This document shows, in pieces, positions 18,479 to 27,412 of a DNA stretch of 64,000 nt. Under the pieces are notes generated by a model that was not told the DNA's origin, did no database searches, and worked only from the letters and a program-made list of their open reading frames with translations. Source of the stretch: Streptomyces sp. MUM 2J (GTDB lineage Bacteria; Actinomycetota; Actinomycetes; Streptomycetales; Streptomycetaceae); the NCBI RefSeq assembly GCF_022414535.1, contig NZ_JADWYM010000011.1:1-64000 (forward strand), written 5' to 3'. How positions within the stretch are numbered: position 1 is the first letter of the stretch; each line of letters starts with the position of its first letter. A program made the position numbers and the translations under genes.

Positions 18479-18491
18479 CCTCGGGCGCCGG

Positions 18492-18821
18492 TCAGGTCCA
18501 GGGCTCGACGTCCACCACCGCCTCCACCGGGATCGGCCCGTACACGTGCGGGAACTCCTCCCCGCCGGGCTCCGGTGCCTCGTACCGCACCGGCGCGGCC
18601 AGCCGTTCGGGGTCGACGACCAGGACCACCAGGTCCTCGACGTGTCCCGGGGAGCCGTAGACGAAGGCGGCCACGGCGGGGAGCTGGGCACGCGTCGAAC
18701 AGTGGACGAATCCCTCCTCGGCGAGGGTGCGGCCACGGGTCGACATGGTGTAGGCGCCGCGCGCGCGGGCCTCGTCCCACAGGGAGCGTTCGGTGAGGTG
18801 GAGGATGTGCCGCTGGGTCAT
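18492..18821 (-). CDS. DUF952 family protein
   Basis: A 109-residue protein with the DUF952 signatures RHILHLTERSLWDEARARGAY, EGFVHCSTRAQLPAVA and EFPHVYGPIPVEAVVDV. DUF952 proteins resemble a glutathione-S-transferase-associated or ADP-ribosyltransferase-like fold, with no firmly assigned activity. Monocistronic and convergent with the VOC gene. Confidence 0.87.
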   Translation of the reverse strand: MTQRHILHLTERSLWDEARARGAYTMSTRGRTLAEEGFVHCSTRAQLPAVAAFVYGSPGHVEDLVVLVVDPERLAAPVRYEAPEPGGEEFPHVYGPIPVEAVVDVEPWT

Positions 18822-18968
18822 GGGGCGACGCTACCGGCAGCCGCGGGGCGCGCCCACCGGGCCGCCGCACCCGGAGCCGCCGCCGGCTGAGCAGCAAGCG
18901 CAGGAGACCGCTCCGGCACCGGTCGACGGGGAGAGGACCGGCACGCGGGACGTCGGGACTGCGGGCGG

Positions 18969-19301
18969 TCAGGGCGGTTCGGTCCCGATGCCCTTGCCGG
19001 GTGGCCGTTCCGCCGGGTCCGGCGGGCCCGTGTCCAGGACGTCGGGCTTCAGCCCCGCCGGAGCCTCCGCCGCTGTACGTGTCGCCGCCGCTGTGCGTGC
19101 CGGTGCGCGCGGCGTGGGCTGGACGACGGCTGCCTCGCGGGGGCGCTCCTCGGTGGCGGGGTCGACGTACGCCTCGCAGCCAGGGTTCCGGCAGGGTTCG
19201 CGGACCCACACCGGCACCCACGCACCCAGTGTCTTGTGACGCCTGACCACCATGCCGACGTGCTGTCCGCAGTAGGGACAGACGGGTTCCTCGCTGTCCA
19301 T
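18969..19301 (-). CDS. small zinc-ribbon protein
   Basis: A 110-residue protein of unknown function. The N-terminus has a treble-clef or ribbon arrangement CPYCGQHVG ... CRNPGCEAYV, four cysteines suited to one zinc ion. From about residue 58 the chain is a low-complexity Ala/Pro/Arg/Thr tail, probably disordered. Homology to a named family was not recognised. Confidence 0.65.
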   Translation of the reverse strand: MDSEEPVCPYCGQHVGMVVRRHKTLGAWVPVWVREPCRNPGCEAYVDPATEERPREAAVVQPTPRAPARTAAATRTAAEAPAGLKPDVLDTGPPDPAERPPGKGIGTEPP

Positions 19302-19475
19302 GTCCTCAGCGTAGAGCGCGCCCGGCCGCGGCGCCCCCGGGCGCTCGCGTGCACGAGTTCGGCCCCGGCGGTGATGCGTACCGCGCCCCGGTGGACCGGG
19401 GGCGGTGCCGGGCGAGGCCCTCGGCCGTGGCCCGGCGGTGCTGCGGCGGGGGACGCTCGGCGTCTCCCGCCGGGC

Positions 19476-20072
19476 TCAGCTGCCGGGCTCGCGCCACATC
19501 GGCCACATGCGCGGGCCGTCGGGGAGGTCCAGGACACGTTCGGTGAGGGTCCTGAAGCCCAGGCGCTCGTACAGGGCACGGCTGCGGGCGCTGCTCGCCT
19601 CCAGGTAGGCGGGGACCCGGTCGCGGTCGCAGCGTTCGAGCACACGCGCCATGAGCGCGGTCCCCAGCCCCTCGCCCTGCCGGCCGGGGGCCACCCCGAT
19701 CATCCACAGGTACTCGTGGGCCCGGTCCGCGGGATGGATGCCGGTGGTCAGCCGGCCGATCAGTTCCACGCGCTCGTTCGCCGGGTCGACCGCGGCGCGC
19801 AGCCGGGCGGGGCCGTCGTCGTCCGCGGCGTGCGCGCCCGCGGGGACGGGCATCCACAGGGCGCAGGCGGCCTCGTCTGCGGTGAGATCGATCCGGCCCT
19901 CGGCAAGCACGATGTCGGTGAACACGGCCATCATCCGCGGGTGGGTGGCGCGCCGGTACTCGGTGCCGGGGAACACCCACCCGCTCACCGGATCGTCCTG
20001 GAAGGCGTCGTCCAGCAGCCGGACGACACGTTCCCGATCGCCCGGTCCCGCTCTGCGGATCGTCACGCCCAT
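19476..20072 (-). CDS. GNAT family N-acetyltransferase
   Basis: A 198-residue protein with start MGVTIRRAGPGDRERVVRLL. The acetyl-CoA-binding segment is VAPGRQGEGLGTALMARVLE (motif A), followed by PAYLEASSARSRALYERLGF (motif B). The acceptor is unknown. It lies downstream of the encapsulin/prenyltransferase pair on the same strand, but a hairpin at 20188-20226 and a 274-bp gap suggest separate transcription. Confidence 0.87.
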   Translation of the reverse strand: MGVTIRRAGPGDRERVVRLLDDAFQDDPVSGWVFPGTEYRRATHPRMMAVFTDIVLAEGRIDLTADEAACALWMPVPAGAHAADDDGPARLRAAVDPANERVELIGRLTTGIHPADRAHEYLWMIGVAPGRQGEGLGTALMARVLERCDRDRVPAYLEASSARSRALYERLGFRTLTERVLDLPDGPRMWPMWREPGS

Positions 20073-20187
20073 GTCGGCCCCTTCGCCTCAACCTGCTGTG
20101 CCTGTAGGGGTGTTGAGCCTATCGGCGGTCGATCGCGGTCCGGGGTCCGGGGTGCGGGAGGGTCCCCGGGGAGACCGGTTCGGGTGG

Positions 20188-20226
20188 GGCGGGGCCCGCA
20201 CGCCGTGGGGAGGTGCGGGACCCGCC
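20188..20226 (-). terminator. candidate terminator after the polyprenyl synthase gene
   Basis: Arms 20188-20201 and 20213-20226 pair at 13 of 14 positions with an 11-nt loop. It lies 120 bp beyond the prenyl synthase stop and before the GNAT start. Confidence 0.5.
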
Positions 20227-20346
20227 CCGGCCGGTGCCACCGGGGGGCCGCACGGGGTCAGGAGCCGCGCGGTCCCGGTGACACCGGGGTCGGGGTGGGT
20301 ACTGCCGTGGTCCGCTCCGAGGCCCGGCGGTCCCGGCGCGTGGCCG

Positions 20347-21489
20347 TCAGCCGGTACGCCGGGTGACGAACTCGGCCAGGGCGAGCAGGCCCTCCGCCGA
20401 CTCGGGCTCCGGGAGGGCGCGGGACAGTGCCTGCAGGGCGCGGGCCATCCGATCGGCGGCCTCGGCCTGCGCCCAGTCCCGCCCGCCGGCCCGCTCCACC
20501 GCGAGCGCCGTGCCCTCCAGGTCCTCTTCGTCGCCGGGTCTCTCGTACAGCGCGGCCAGTGCCTCCGCCGCGGGGGTGCCGGAGGTGAGGGCCGCGACCA
20601 CCGGCAGGGACTTCTTGCGGGCGGCGAGGTCCGCGCCGGCCGGCTTGCCCGTGCGCCGCGGGTCGCCCCAGATCCCGATGACGTCGTCGATGAGCTGGAA
20701 GGCGAGCCCGGCCTCGCGTCCGAACGCGTCCAGCGCGTCGACGTCCGGCGCGCAGGCCCCCGCGTAGAGGGCGCCGATGGCGCAGGCGCACCCGAGCAAG
20801 GCACCCGTCTTGGCCTCGGCCATGTCGAGCACCTCGCCGAGGCCGACCTCGGTGGGCCCACGCCCTTCCAGGGCGGTGTCCGCGTGCTGCCCGGCGCACA
20901 GTTCCACGACGCAGTCCGCGAGCCGGGCCGCGGCGGCGGAGGAGGCCGGATGCGGGTCCTGGGCGAACAGTCCGAGCGCGAGCGCCTGCAGGGCGTCGCC
21001 CGCCAGGATCGCGTCGGCGTCGCCGAAGACGGTCCAGGCGGTGGCCCGGTGCCGCCGGGTGGCGTCGCGGTCCATCACGTCGTCGTGCAGCAGTGTGAAG
21101 TTGTGGACGAGTTCGACCGCCACCGCGGCCCGCAGGGCACCGTCCCTGGCCGCGGGGCCGCCGAGCGCGGCGGCCGCGGCGAGGACGAGCGCGGGACGCA
21201 GGGCCTTGCCGGCCCCGCCGGTGGCCGGGCTGCCGTCGGCGTGCTGCCAGCCGAAGTGGTAGAGCGCGACGCGGCGCATGGGTCCCGGCAGGCTGTCGAG
21301 GGCCACGCGCAGTTCCGGATCGACCGATGCGCGCGTGCGCCGCAGGATCTCCTCCGCCTCGTGCCCGTCCACCGCGTCGGCGGGATGTCCGTCGCCCGTG
21401 CTCGCGAGGTGTGCCGGCCTCGCCTGTGGGCCGATGCGGCGGAGCGCTCTGCGCTGTGTGTCGACCGGTCGGATCAGGGAATCGGCCAT
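20347..21489 (-). CDS. family 2 encapsulin cargo: polyprenyl diphosphate synthase
   Basis: A 380-residue trans-isoprenyl diphosphate synthase. The first Asp-rich motif is HDDVMD (LVHNFTLLHDDVMDRD), with KALRPALVL before it. The second motif region is AFQLIDDVIGIWGDP (DD-V-I-G rather than a full DDxxD). The first about 50 residues (MADSLIRPVDTQRRALRRIG...) are flexible and precede the fold, as expected of encapsulin cargo-loading domains. It condenses IPP with allylic diphosphates; the product length is not predictable here. It directly follows the encapsulin shell gene (118-bp gap, same strand). Confidence 0.9.
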   Translation of the reverse strand: MADSLIRPVDTQRRALRRIGPQARPAHLASTGDGHPADAVDGHEAEEILRRTRASVDPELRVALDSLPGPMRRVALYHFGWQHADGSPATGGAGKALRPALVLAAAAALGGPAARDGALRAAVAVELVHNFTLLHDDVMDRDATRRHRATAWTVFGDADAILAGDALQALALGLFAQDPHPASSAAAARLADCVVELCAGQHADTALEGRGPTEVGLGEVLDMAEAKTGALLGCACAIGALYAGACAPDVDALDAFGREAGLAFQLIDDVIGIWGDPRRTGKPAGADLAARKKSLPVVAALTSGTPAAEALAALYERPGDEEDLEGTALAVERAGGRDWAQAEAADRMARALQALSRALPEPESAEGLLALAEFVTRRTG

Positions 21490-21607
21490 CGGTGCTCCCT
21501 CCGAGAGCCGGCGGACGAGGGGGCGGGGGCTCCGTGCTCTCGTGGACGCCCGCGGTACGCCCGCCCCGGAGGGAGGGCGCACGGCGTCGCCGCGGCGGCG
21601 GGCAGGA

Positions 21608-23014
21608 TCATCGCCAGCGGCCGATCTCGACGTTCTCCAGGACACCGAGGGCGTCCGGGACCAGGACCGCGGCGGAGTAGTAGGCCGTGACGAGGTACTT
21701 GATGACGGCCTGTTCGTTGATGCCCATGAACCGGACCGACAGGCTCGGCTCGATCTCGTCGGGGATGCCGGCCTGGCGGAGGCCTACGACGCCCTGGTCC
21801 TCCTCGCCGAGACGCATCGCGATGATCGAGCTGGTGCGTTCGGGCGTGACGGGGATCTTGTTGCACGGGTAGATCGGCACGCCCCGCCAGGTGGGGATGC
21901 GGTTGCCACCGATGTCGATGGTCTCGGGCACCAGACCGCGCTTGTTGAGTTCGCGGCCGAAAGCGGAGATCGCGCGCGGATGGGCGAGGAACATCTTGGT
22001 GCCGCGCCGGCGGCTGAGCAGTTCGTCCATGTCGTCGGGGCCGGGCACCCCGTCGTGCGGCTGGAGCCGCTGGTCGTACTCGCAGTTGTGCAGCAGGCCG
22101 AACTCGCGGTTGTTGACCAGCTCGTGCTCCTGGCGTTCCTTCAGCGCCTCGACCGTGAGCCGCAGCTGCTGCTCGGTCTGGTTCATCGGCTGGTTGTACA
22201 GATCGGCCACGCGTGAGTGGATGCGCAGTACGGTCTGGGCGATGCTCAGTTCGTACTCGCGGGGCCGGGCCTCGTAGTCGACGAAGGTGTGCGGGATGTC
22301 GGGCTCGCCACTGTGGCCGGCGGCCAGGGCGACCTCCTTCTCGCCGTACTTGTTGGTCTGCTGCTGCGGGACGGAGCGCTGCTGCTGGAGGTGGGCGCGC
22401 AGGGAGTCGGCGCGCTCGGCGACCTGGCGGACGTCCTGGCGGGAGAGGACCAGCACCGTGCAGGCGGTGTCCGCGCGGGCCGTGTACTCCCAGATGGCGT
22501 CCTCGGAGAGCAGCGCGGCGTCGCCGAAGTAGGCGCCGTCGGCGAGCACGCCGAGTACCTGGTCGTCGCCGTAGGGGCCGGTGCCGACCTTCTCGACCCG
22601 GCCGTGGGCGAGCAGGTAGACCTCGTCGGCCCGGCTGCCGAAGGAGGCGATGACCTCGCCCGCGGCGATCTCCCTCTGCCGGCAGCGCTGGCCGAGTTCC
22701 GCCAGCACCTCGTCGTCCTCGTACGCCCTCAGCGCCGGCAGTTCGCCGAGCTCCGCGGGGATGACCTCGACGCGGTCACCGGTCTTCACGAACGTGATGC
22801 GCCCGTCGCCGACCGCATACGTCAGGCGCCGGTTCACGCGATACGTGCCGCCCTGGACGTTCACCCACGGAAGTGTCCGCAGCAGCCAGCGGGAGCTGAT
22901 CTCCTGCATCTGGGGTGCGGACTTGGTGGTGGTGGCCAGGTTCCGCGCAGCCGCCGTGCCGAGACTCTGCTGCGGCTTGCCCTGCTCCGTGCGGACCTCT
23001 TCGCCTACCGACAT
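21608..23014 (-). CDS. family 2B encapsulin shell protein with cyclic-nucleotide-binding-like insert
   Basis: A 468-residue HK97-fold shell protein of the SrpI / major membrane protein I group. Residues 1-90 contain the N-arm and [22 protein letters not shown]. Residues about 91-210 form a CRP/cNMP-binding-like domain inserted in the E-loop ([40 protein letters not shown]). The remaining P/A domains carry [20 protein letters not shown] and [20 protein letters not shown]. The insert defines subfamily 2B. It probably self-assembles into a cytosolic compartment packaging the downstream polyprenyl synthase. Divergent from an amidase gene. Confidence 0.93.
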   Translation of the reverse strand: MSVGEEVRTEQGKPQQSLGTAAARNLATTTKSAPQMQEISSRWLLRTLPWVNVQGGTYRVNRRLTYAVGDGRITFVKTGDRVEVIPAELGELPALRAYEDDEVLAELGQRCRQREIAAGEVIASFGSRADEVYLLAHGRVEKVGTGPYGDDQVLGVLADGAYFGDAALLSEDAIWEYTARADTACTVLVLSRQDVRQVAERADSLRAHLQQQRSVPQQQTNKYGEKEVALAAGHSGEPDIPHTFVDYEARPREYELSIAQTVLRIHSRVADLYNQPMNQTEQQLRLTVEALKERQEHELVNNREFGLLHNCEYDQRLQPHDGVPGPDDMDELLSRRRGTKMFLAHPRAISAFGRELNKRGLVPETIDIGGNRIPTWRGVPIYPCNKIPVTPERTSSIIAMRLGEEDQGVVGLRQAGIPDEIEPSLSVRFMGINEQAVIKYLVTAYYSAAVLVPDALGVLENVEIGRWR

Positions 23015-23319
23015 AAGGAACTGCCCTCCCGGTCATGCAACGGCGCCGAACTGCGCCGGGCATCGATCTCGCGACCAGCCTTTCATCACGCAACGTGCCG
23101 GTGCTATTACACGAAAGAGCGGGATTGGATCTCCGTCGACTGGGCAAAAAGAAGGATCCTGTCCAGCACCTCCGCCCCACGGGTCCCTCCGTCCCCTGTC
23201 CGGAACTGCTCGCACACCGTACGAACGATGTGTGCCTTGTCCGGCGGTTTCGGTACAAGCGCCGGTATGCGGCGGCTGCGACCGGCAGCCGCGGAACAGC
23301 AGCACGAAGGAGGCGGCAC
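23015..23319. promoter_or_regulatory. encapsulin / amidase divergent upstream region
   Basis: A 305-bp gene-free region between two divergent starts. It is less GC-rich than its surroundings near 23095-23160. The amidase ribosome site GAAGGAGG is at 23306-23313. No convincing -35/-10 pair could be fixed. Confidence 0.4.
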
Positions 23320-23922
23320 ATGGCCTCTCCCCTGTCCGCGCACACGATCCTGGAGGCCCTGAGGGACGAGGGCCTGCATGTCGTCGAGGTCGGCGACTGG
23401 CGTCGCCACAACCGCAACCACAAGGGCCCGTGGGGTCCCGTCCACGGCGTGATGATCCATCACACGGTGTCCCGGGGCGCCGCCCGGACCGTCGAGCTGT
23501 GCCGCACGGGCTACGCCGGGCTGCCCGGCCCGCTGTGCCACGGCGTCATCACCAAGGACGGCTCCGTCCATCTCGTCGGCCACGGCCGGGCGAACCACGC
23601 CGGACTCGGTGACGACGACGTCCTGCGCGCCGTGATCGCGGAGAGGGCCCTCCCGCACGACAACGAGGCCTGCGTCGACGGCAACCGTCATTTCTACGGC
23701 TTCGAGTGCGAGAACCTCGGCGACGGCACGGACCCCTGGCCGCCGGAGCAGCTGACGGCCGTCGAGAAGGCCGCTGCGGCGGTCTGCCGGCGGCACGGCT
23801 GGACGGAGCGGTCGGTGATCGGACACCTGGAGTGGCAGCCGGGGAAGGTGGACCCACGGGGCTTCACGATGGCCTCCCTGCGGGAGCGGATCCGGGACCG
23901 CGTCGACTTGACCCGGTCCTGA
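23320..23922 (+). CDS. N-acetylmuramoyl-L-alanine amidase (PGRP/amidase_2 fold)
   Basis: A 200-residue zinc amidase domain: GVMIHHTVS supplies the first zinc His, FYGFECENLGDG the substrate segment and SVIGHLEWQPGKVDP the second His and catalytic region. No signal peptide is visible, so it may be cytoplasmic or phage-derived in origin. ATG follows GAAGGAGG by 6 nt. The last residues (DLTRS) and the TGA stop are encoded by the right-end hairpin of a decayed IS element (23912-23931), so the natural C-terminus was probably altered. Confidence 0.88.
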   Translation: MASPLSAHTILEALRDEGLHVVEVGDWRRHNRNHKGPWGPVHGVMIHHTVSRGAARTVELCRTGYAGLPGPLCHGVITKDGSVHLVGHGRANHAGLGDDDVLRAVIAERALPHDNEACVDGNRHFYGFECENLGDGTDPWPPEQLTAVEKAAAAVCRRHGWTERSVIGHLEWQPGKVDPRGFTMASLRERIRDRVDLTRS

Positions 23923-23931
23923 AGGACCGGG
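23912..23931. mobile_element. right-end hairpin of a decayed IS200/IS605 (IS1341-like) element
   Basis: An 8-bp perfect stem (23912-23919 with 23924-23931) has a TGAA loop. On the tnpB (minus) strand it lies 55 nt beyond the tnpB stop and is followed by TCAAG. That is the arrangement expected of a subterminal right-end hairpin. No left end is recognisable. Confidence 0.6.
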
Positions 23932-23985
23932 CTTGGAGGTAGTGCCCAGCTGACTGCTGGGTGGACTCCTCCGTCCAGACTCCCC

Positions 23986-24366
23986 TTACGGGGTGGCAGG
24001 GACGCGTGACTCACGCCCCGCATTCCACACCACGGCGCCACGTTGGGCGATGTTGTGGGAAACGTTCCGGTCCGCGTGAGCAACGACCCCGCAGTTCCGG
24101 CAGATGAAGAGGGCCTGGTCGACCCGGTTCTTCCTGTCGACGTGCCCGCACTCGCAGCAGGTCTGCGAGGTGTGGGCGGGGTCGACGTGGACCACGGGCA
24201 CGCCTGCGCGGCGTGCCTTGTACGCGATGGACTCTCCGGGCTGGGCGAAGGCCCAGGAGCGGAGGGTGACCCGTTGGGGCCTGCGGAGCCGTACCCTCTG
24301 CCGGATGCCGCCCAGGTCTTCCAGGGCAGTTCCGGCCGAGGTGCGTTCAGCCTCGCTGAAGTGAGC
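23986..24366 (-). pseudogene. tnpB: tnpB (IS200/IS605-type RNA-guided nuclease) C-terminal remnant
   Basis: About 126 codons are open on the minus strand and end at TAA (23986-23988). Readable in order: SEAERTSAGTALEDLGG (RuvC-II Glu), RVTLRSWAFAQPGESIAYKA, VPVVHVDPAHTSQTCCECGH and FICRNCGVVAHADRN (zinc ribbon CxxC...CxxC plus RuvC-III Asp). The N-terminal two-thirds, including RuvC-I, is gone; the frame stops resembling TnpB at about 24366, where the PLP-enzyme gene begins. No tnpA is nearby. It cannot encode an active nuclease. Confidence 0.88.
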
Positions 24367-24368
24367 GG

Positions 24369-25289
24369 ATGGCCGACGACGGTGACAATGGTGCGGTGAC
24401 CGGTCCGGACGTCCTTCAGCCCCGCCTGCCCTCCCCCGTCCAGGAGGTGCGGGACGACCGCTTCGGGCGGCAGGGCGTCGGCCTGGTCCTCAAACGCGAC
24501 GACCTGATCCACCCGCAGCTGACCGGCAACAAGTGGCGCAAGCTGGCCCCCAACCTCGACGCGGCGGCCGGCCGCCCGATCGTCACCTTCGGGGGCGCCT
24601 ACTCCAACCATCTGCGCGCCACCGCTGCCGCGGGCCGCCTCCTCGGCGTGCCCACGGCCGGCGTGGTCCGCGGCGATGAGCTGGCCGACCGCCCCCTCAA
24701 CCCCTCCCTGGCCCGGTGCGCGGCCGACGGCATGCGGTTGCACTTCGTCGACCGGGCGACGTACCGCCGCAAGGCCGAGCCGGAGACGCTGCGGCGGATC
24801 CTGCGCGCGGTGGGCACGCCCGGCGCCCACGTCGTCCCCGAGGGGGGCAGCAACGCGCACGCCGTCCGCGGCTGCGCGCAGCTCGGCGCCGAACTCCGCA
24901 CGGCCGCGGACGTCGCCGCCGTGGCCTGCGGCACCGGCGGCACGCTCGCCGGGCTGGCCGCCGGCCTCGACCCCGCGCAGCGCGCGCTCGGCGTCCCCGT
25001 CCTGCGGGGCGGATTCCTGACGGAGGAGATACGGCGGCTGCAGGCGCAGGCGTACGGTGGGCCGCGCGGCGACTGGTCCCTCGCCGACCGCTTCCATTTC
25101 GGGGGGTACGCCCGCGTACCGGCAGAGCTGGAGGCCTTCGCCGTGGACTTCGAGCAGCGCCACGGCCTGCCCGTGGAACGTCTCTATGTCGCCAAGTTGC
25201 TGTACGGACTCGTCGTCCTCGCGGCCGAGGGCGCCTTCCCGCGCGGGACGACCGTCGCCGCCGTGGTCACCGGGCGCCCGCTCGTCTGA
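24369..25289 (+). CDS. 1-aminocyclopropane-1-carboxylate deaminase / D-cysteine desulfhydrase family PLP enzyme
   Basis: A 306-residue fold-type II PLP protein. The Schiff-base Lys is in LTGNKWRKL and the conserved FGGAYSNHLRATAAAG binds substrate. ACGTGGTLAGLAAGL is the phosphate loop. It is shorter than canonical ACC deaminase (about 340), closer to the D-cysteine desulfhydrase-like branch, so the substrate is uncertain. The ATG at 24369 abuts the tnpB remnant; a GTG at 24396 (MTGPDVLQPRL) is an alternative that would exclude possible IS-derived codons. Confidence 0.82.
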   Translation: MADDGDNGAVTGPDVLQPRLPSPVQEVRDDRFGRQGVGLVLKRDDLIHPQLTGNKWRKLAPNLDAAAGRPIVTFGGAYSNHLRATAAAGRLLGVPTAGVVRGDELADRPLNPSLARCAADGMRLHFVDRATYRRKAEPETLRRILRAVGTPGAHVVPEGGSNAHAVRGCAQLGAELRTAADVAAVACGTGGTLAGLAAGLDPAQRALGVPVLRGGFLTEEIRRLQAQAYGGPRGDWSLADRFHFGGYARVPAELEAFAVDFEQRHGLPVERLYVAKLLYGLVVLAAEGAFPRGTTVAAVVTGRPLV

Positions 25290-25376
25290 GCCCGCCGCCC
25301 CTGTGCGGTGCGTGGCCTCGCGGCCGGTCCGGGCCGCTCCGGTCCATTCGTCCCCCGGCCAGGCCGTTCCCCCTGT

Positions 25377-26975
25377 TCAGGCCGCCTCCCGGAAGGCTGC
25401 GGCCTCCTCCAGGTCCAGCCGCCGCAGCAGGGTGCGCAGCATCTCGTCGTCGATGTGGCGGCCGTCCCTGAGCTTCACGAAGACCTCGCGTTCGGCGCTG
25501 ATCATCTCGCGGGAGAGTCTGCGGTAGGTGTCGTCGACGGTCTCCCCGGTGACCGGGTTGACCTGGCCGAGCCGCTCCCAGACGGCGTTGCGGCGGCGTT
25601 CGAGGACGGTGCGCAGGCGGTCGGCGAGCGGCGGGGGGAGGGCGTTGCGCTCGTCGCCGAGGAGCGCCTCGAGGCGCTCCTCGGCGACCCGGGACGCCTG
25701 GGCCTGGGCGTTGGCCTCGGCGAGGGTTTCGGCCCGGACGTCCCGGCCGGGGAACTTCAGCAGCCTGATCAGCGGCGGCAGCGTCAGGCCCTGCACGACC
25801 AGCGTGCCGATCACGGTGGTGAAGGTGAGGAAGAGGATCAGGTCGCGCTGCGGGAAGGGCTCCTCGCCGTGGTGCACGGTGAGCGGGATGGAGAAGGCGA
25901 TGGCGAGGGAGACCACGCCGCGCATCCCGGCCCAGGCGATGACGACGGGTCCGCGCCAGGTGGGGTTCTCCTCGCGCGTCCTGATCCGCGCCGAGAGCAT
26001 CCGCGGCAGGAAGGTCGCCGGGTACACCCACAGGAAGCGGGCCGCGACGACGACGAGGAAGACGGCGACCGCGTACCGGACGGCATCGATCCCCTCGTAC
26101 TCGCCCAGGCCCCGCAGCACCACGGGCAGCTGGAGGCCGATCAGCGCGAAGACCGCCGACTCCAGGACGAAGGCGACCATCTTCCACACGGCCTCCTCCT
26201 GGAGGCGGGTGGCGAAGTCGACCTCCCAGGCGCGATGCCCGAGGTAGAGCGCGACGACTACCACGGCGAGCACACCGGAGGCGTGGAACTGCTCGGCGGC
26301 GGCATAGGCGACGAACGGGATGAGCAGGGAGAGCGTGTTCTGCAGGAGCGGCTCCGTCAGACGGGTGCGCAGCCAGTGGAGCGGCGCCATCAGCACCAGG
26401 CCCACGGCGACGCCGCCGACCGCCGCGACCAGGAACTCCCGGATCCCGCCGCCCCATGAGGCGCCCTCGCCGACGGCCGCGGCGACGGCGACCTTGTAGG
26501 CGGTGATCGCGGTGGCGTCGTTGAGGAGGGACTCGCCCTGGAGGATCGTGGTGATCCGCGAGGGCAGTCCGACCCGGCGGGCCACCGCCGACGCCGCCAC
26601 CGCGTCCGGTGGCGCCACCACGGCTCCCAGCACCAGCGCCGCGGTCAGTGGAAGGCCGGGCACGATCACGTAGGCCGCCCATCCGACGACCACGGTCGCG
26701 AACAGCACGTATCCCACGGAGAGCAGCGCCACCGGGCGCTTCTGCGCCCTCAGGTCCAGGTAGGAGCTGTCGGTGGCCGACGTGTACAGCAGCGGGGGCA
26801 GCAGCAGCGGCAGGACGACGTCCGGTTCGAGGGTGTAGTCGGGGACTCCGGGCACGTACGACACCGCGAGGCCGGCCGCGACCAGCAGCAGCGGGGCCGG
26901 CACCGGGCTGCGCCGGCCCGCCGCGGCGATCGCGGCGCTGCCCGCCACCAGCAGGAGCAGCGGCATCACGTCCAT
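25377..26975 (-). CDS. Na+/H+ antiporter (CPA1 family)
   Basis: A 532-residue membrane protein with about 12 transmembrane helices in residues 1-400. It has the CPA1 motif GESLLNDATAITAYK (ion-binding Asn-Asp) and VVIAWAGMRGVVSLAIAFSIP. A long cytoplasmic C-terminal domain (about 410-532) is helical and charged. It exports Na+ for H+ or serves pH homeostasis. Divergent, with a 61-bp gap, from a UBP zinc-finger gene, a partner often found beside or fused to this type of antiporter. Confidence 0.92.
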   Translation of the reverse strand: MDVMPLLLLVAGSAAIAAAGRRSPVPAPLLLVAAGLAVSYVPGVPDYTLEPDVVLPLLLPPLLYTSATDSSYLDLRAQKRPVALLSVGYVLFATVVVGWAAYVIVPGLPLTAALVLGAVVAPPDAVAASAVARRVGLPSRITTILQGESLLNDATAITAYKVAVAAAVGEGASWGGGIREFLVAAVGGVAVGLVLMAPLHWLRTRLTEPLLQNTLSLLIPFVAYAAAEQFHASGVLAVVVVALYLGHRAWEVDFATRLQEEAVWKMVAFVLESAVFALIGLQLPVVLRGLGEYEGIDAVRYAVAVFLVVVAARFLWVYPATFLPRMLSARIRTREENPTWRGPVVIAWAGMRGVVSLAIAFSIPLTVHHGEEPFPQRDLILFLTFTTVIGTLVVQGLTLPPLIRLLKFPGRDVRAETLAEANAQAQASRVAEERLEALLGDERNALPPPLADRLRTVLERRRNAVWERLGQVNPVTGETVDDTYRRLSREMISAEREVFVKLRDGRHIDDEMLRTLLRRLDLEEAAAFREAA

Positions 26976-27036
26976 CGGCCTCGCCCACCCTCTTTTTCCG
27001 CGCGGTCACCCGCACAGCCGTCGTAATCTGGCAATC

Positions 27037-27297
27037 ATGAAACAGTGCACGCACGCGGGCGCGCTGCCGCTCCCGGAACCGGCCCCGCTGAGCGAGACGT
27101 GTCCGGACTGCCTGCGGGACGGCACCCACCCGGTGCAACTGCGGCTGTGCCTGACGTGCGGGCACGTGGGCTGTTGCGACTCGTCGCCGGGGCGGCACGC
27201 AACCAGCCACCACACCGGGTCCGGTCATCCCGTGATGCGGACCTTCGAGCCGGGTGAGGACTGGCGGTGGTGCTTCGTGGACCATGTCCTGGTGTGA
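27037..27297 (+). CDS. UBP-type zinc-finger protein
   Basis: An 86-residue stand-alone ZnF-UBP domain. Ligands are visible in CTHAG, CPDCLRDG, LCLTCGHVGCCDSS, RHATSHHTGSGHP and ending FEPGEDWRWCFVDHVLV. In eukaryotes this fold binds ubiquitin C-termini; in bacteria its partner is unknown. Divergent from the Na+/H+ antiporter, suggesting a shared role in regulating the transporter. That link is inferred from context only. Confidence 0.9.
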   Translation: MKQCTHAGALPLPEPAPLSETCPDCLRDGTHPVQLRLCLTCGHVGCCDSSPGRHATSHHTGSGHPVMRTFEPGEDWRWCFVDHVLV

Positions 27298-27412
27298 GTC
27301 CGGCGGGTACGGTTCGGACGTCTGACGTCTGGGTACGTCAACCCGGCGCGCGCTCTTCCCAATTGGGCCCGCTCACCCTCTAGCCACGGAGCGTATCCGG
27401 AGCTTTACTATG

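Noticed and set aside
23986-24366. Active TnpB nuclease
   Set aside because: Only the C-terminal third remains; RuvC-I and the RNA-binding N-terminal part are missing.
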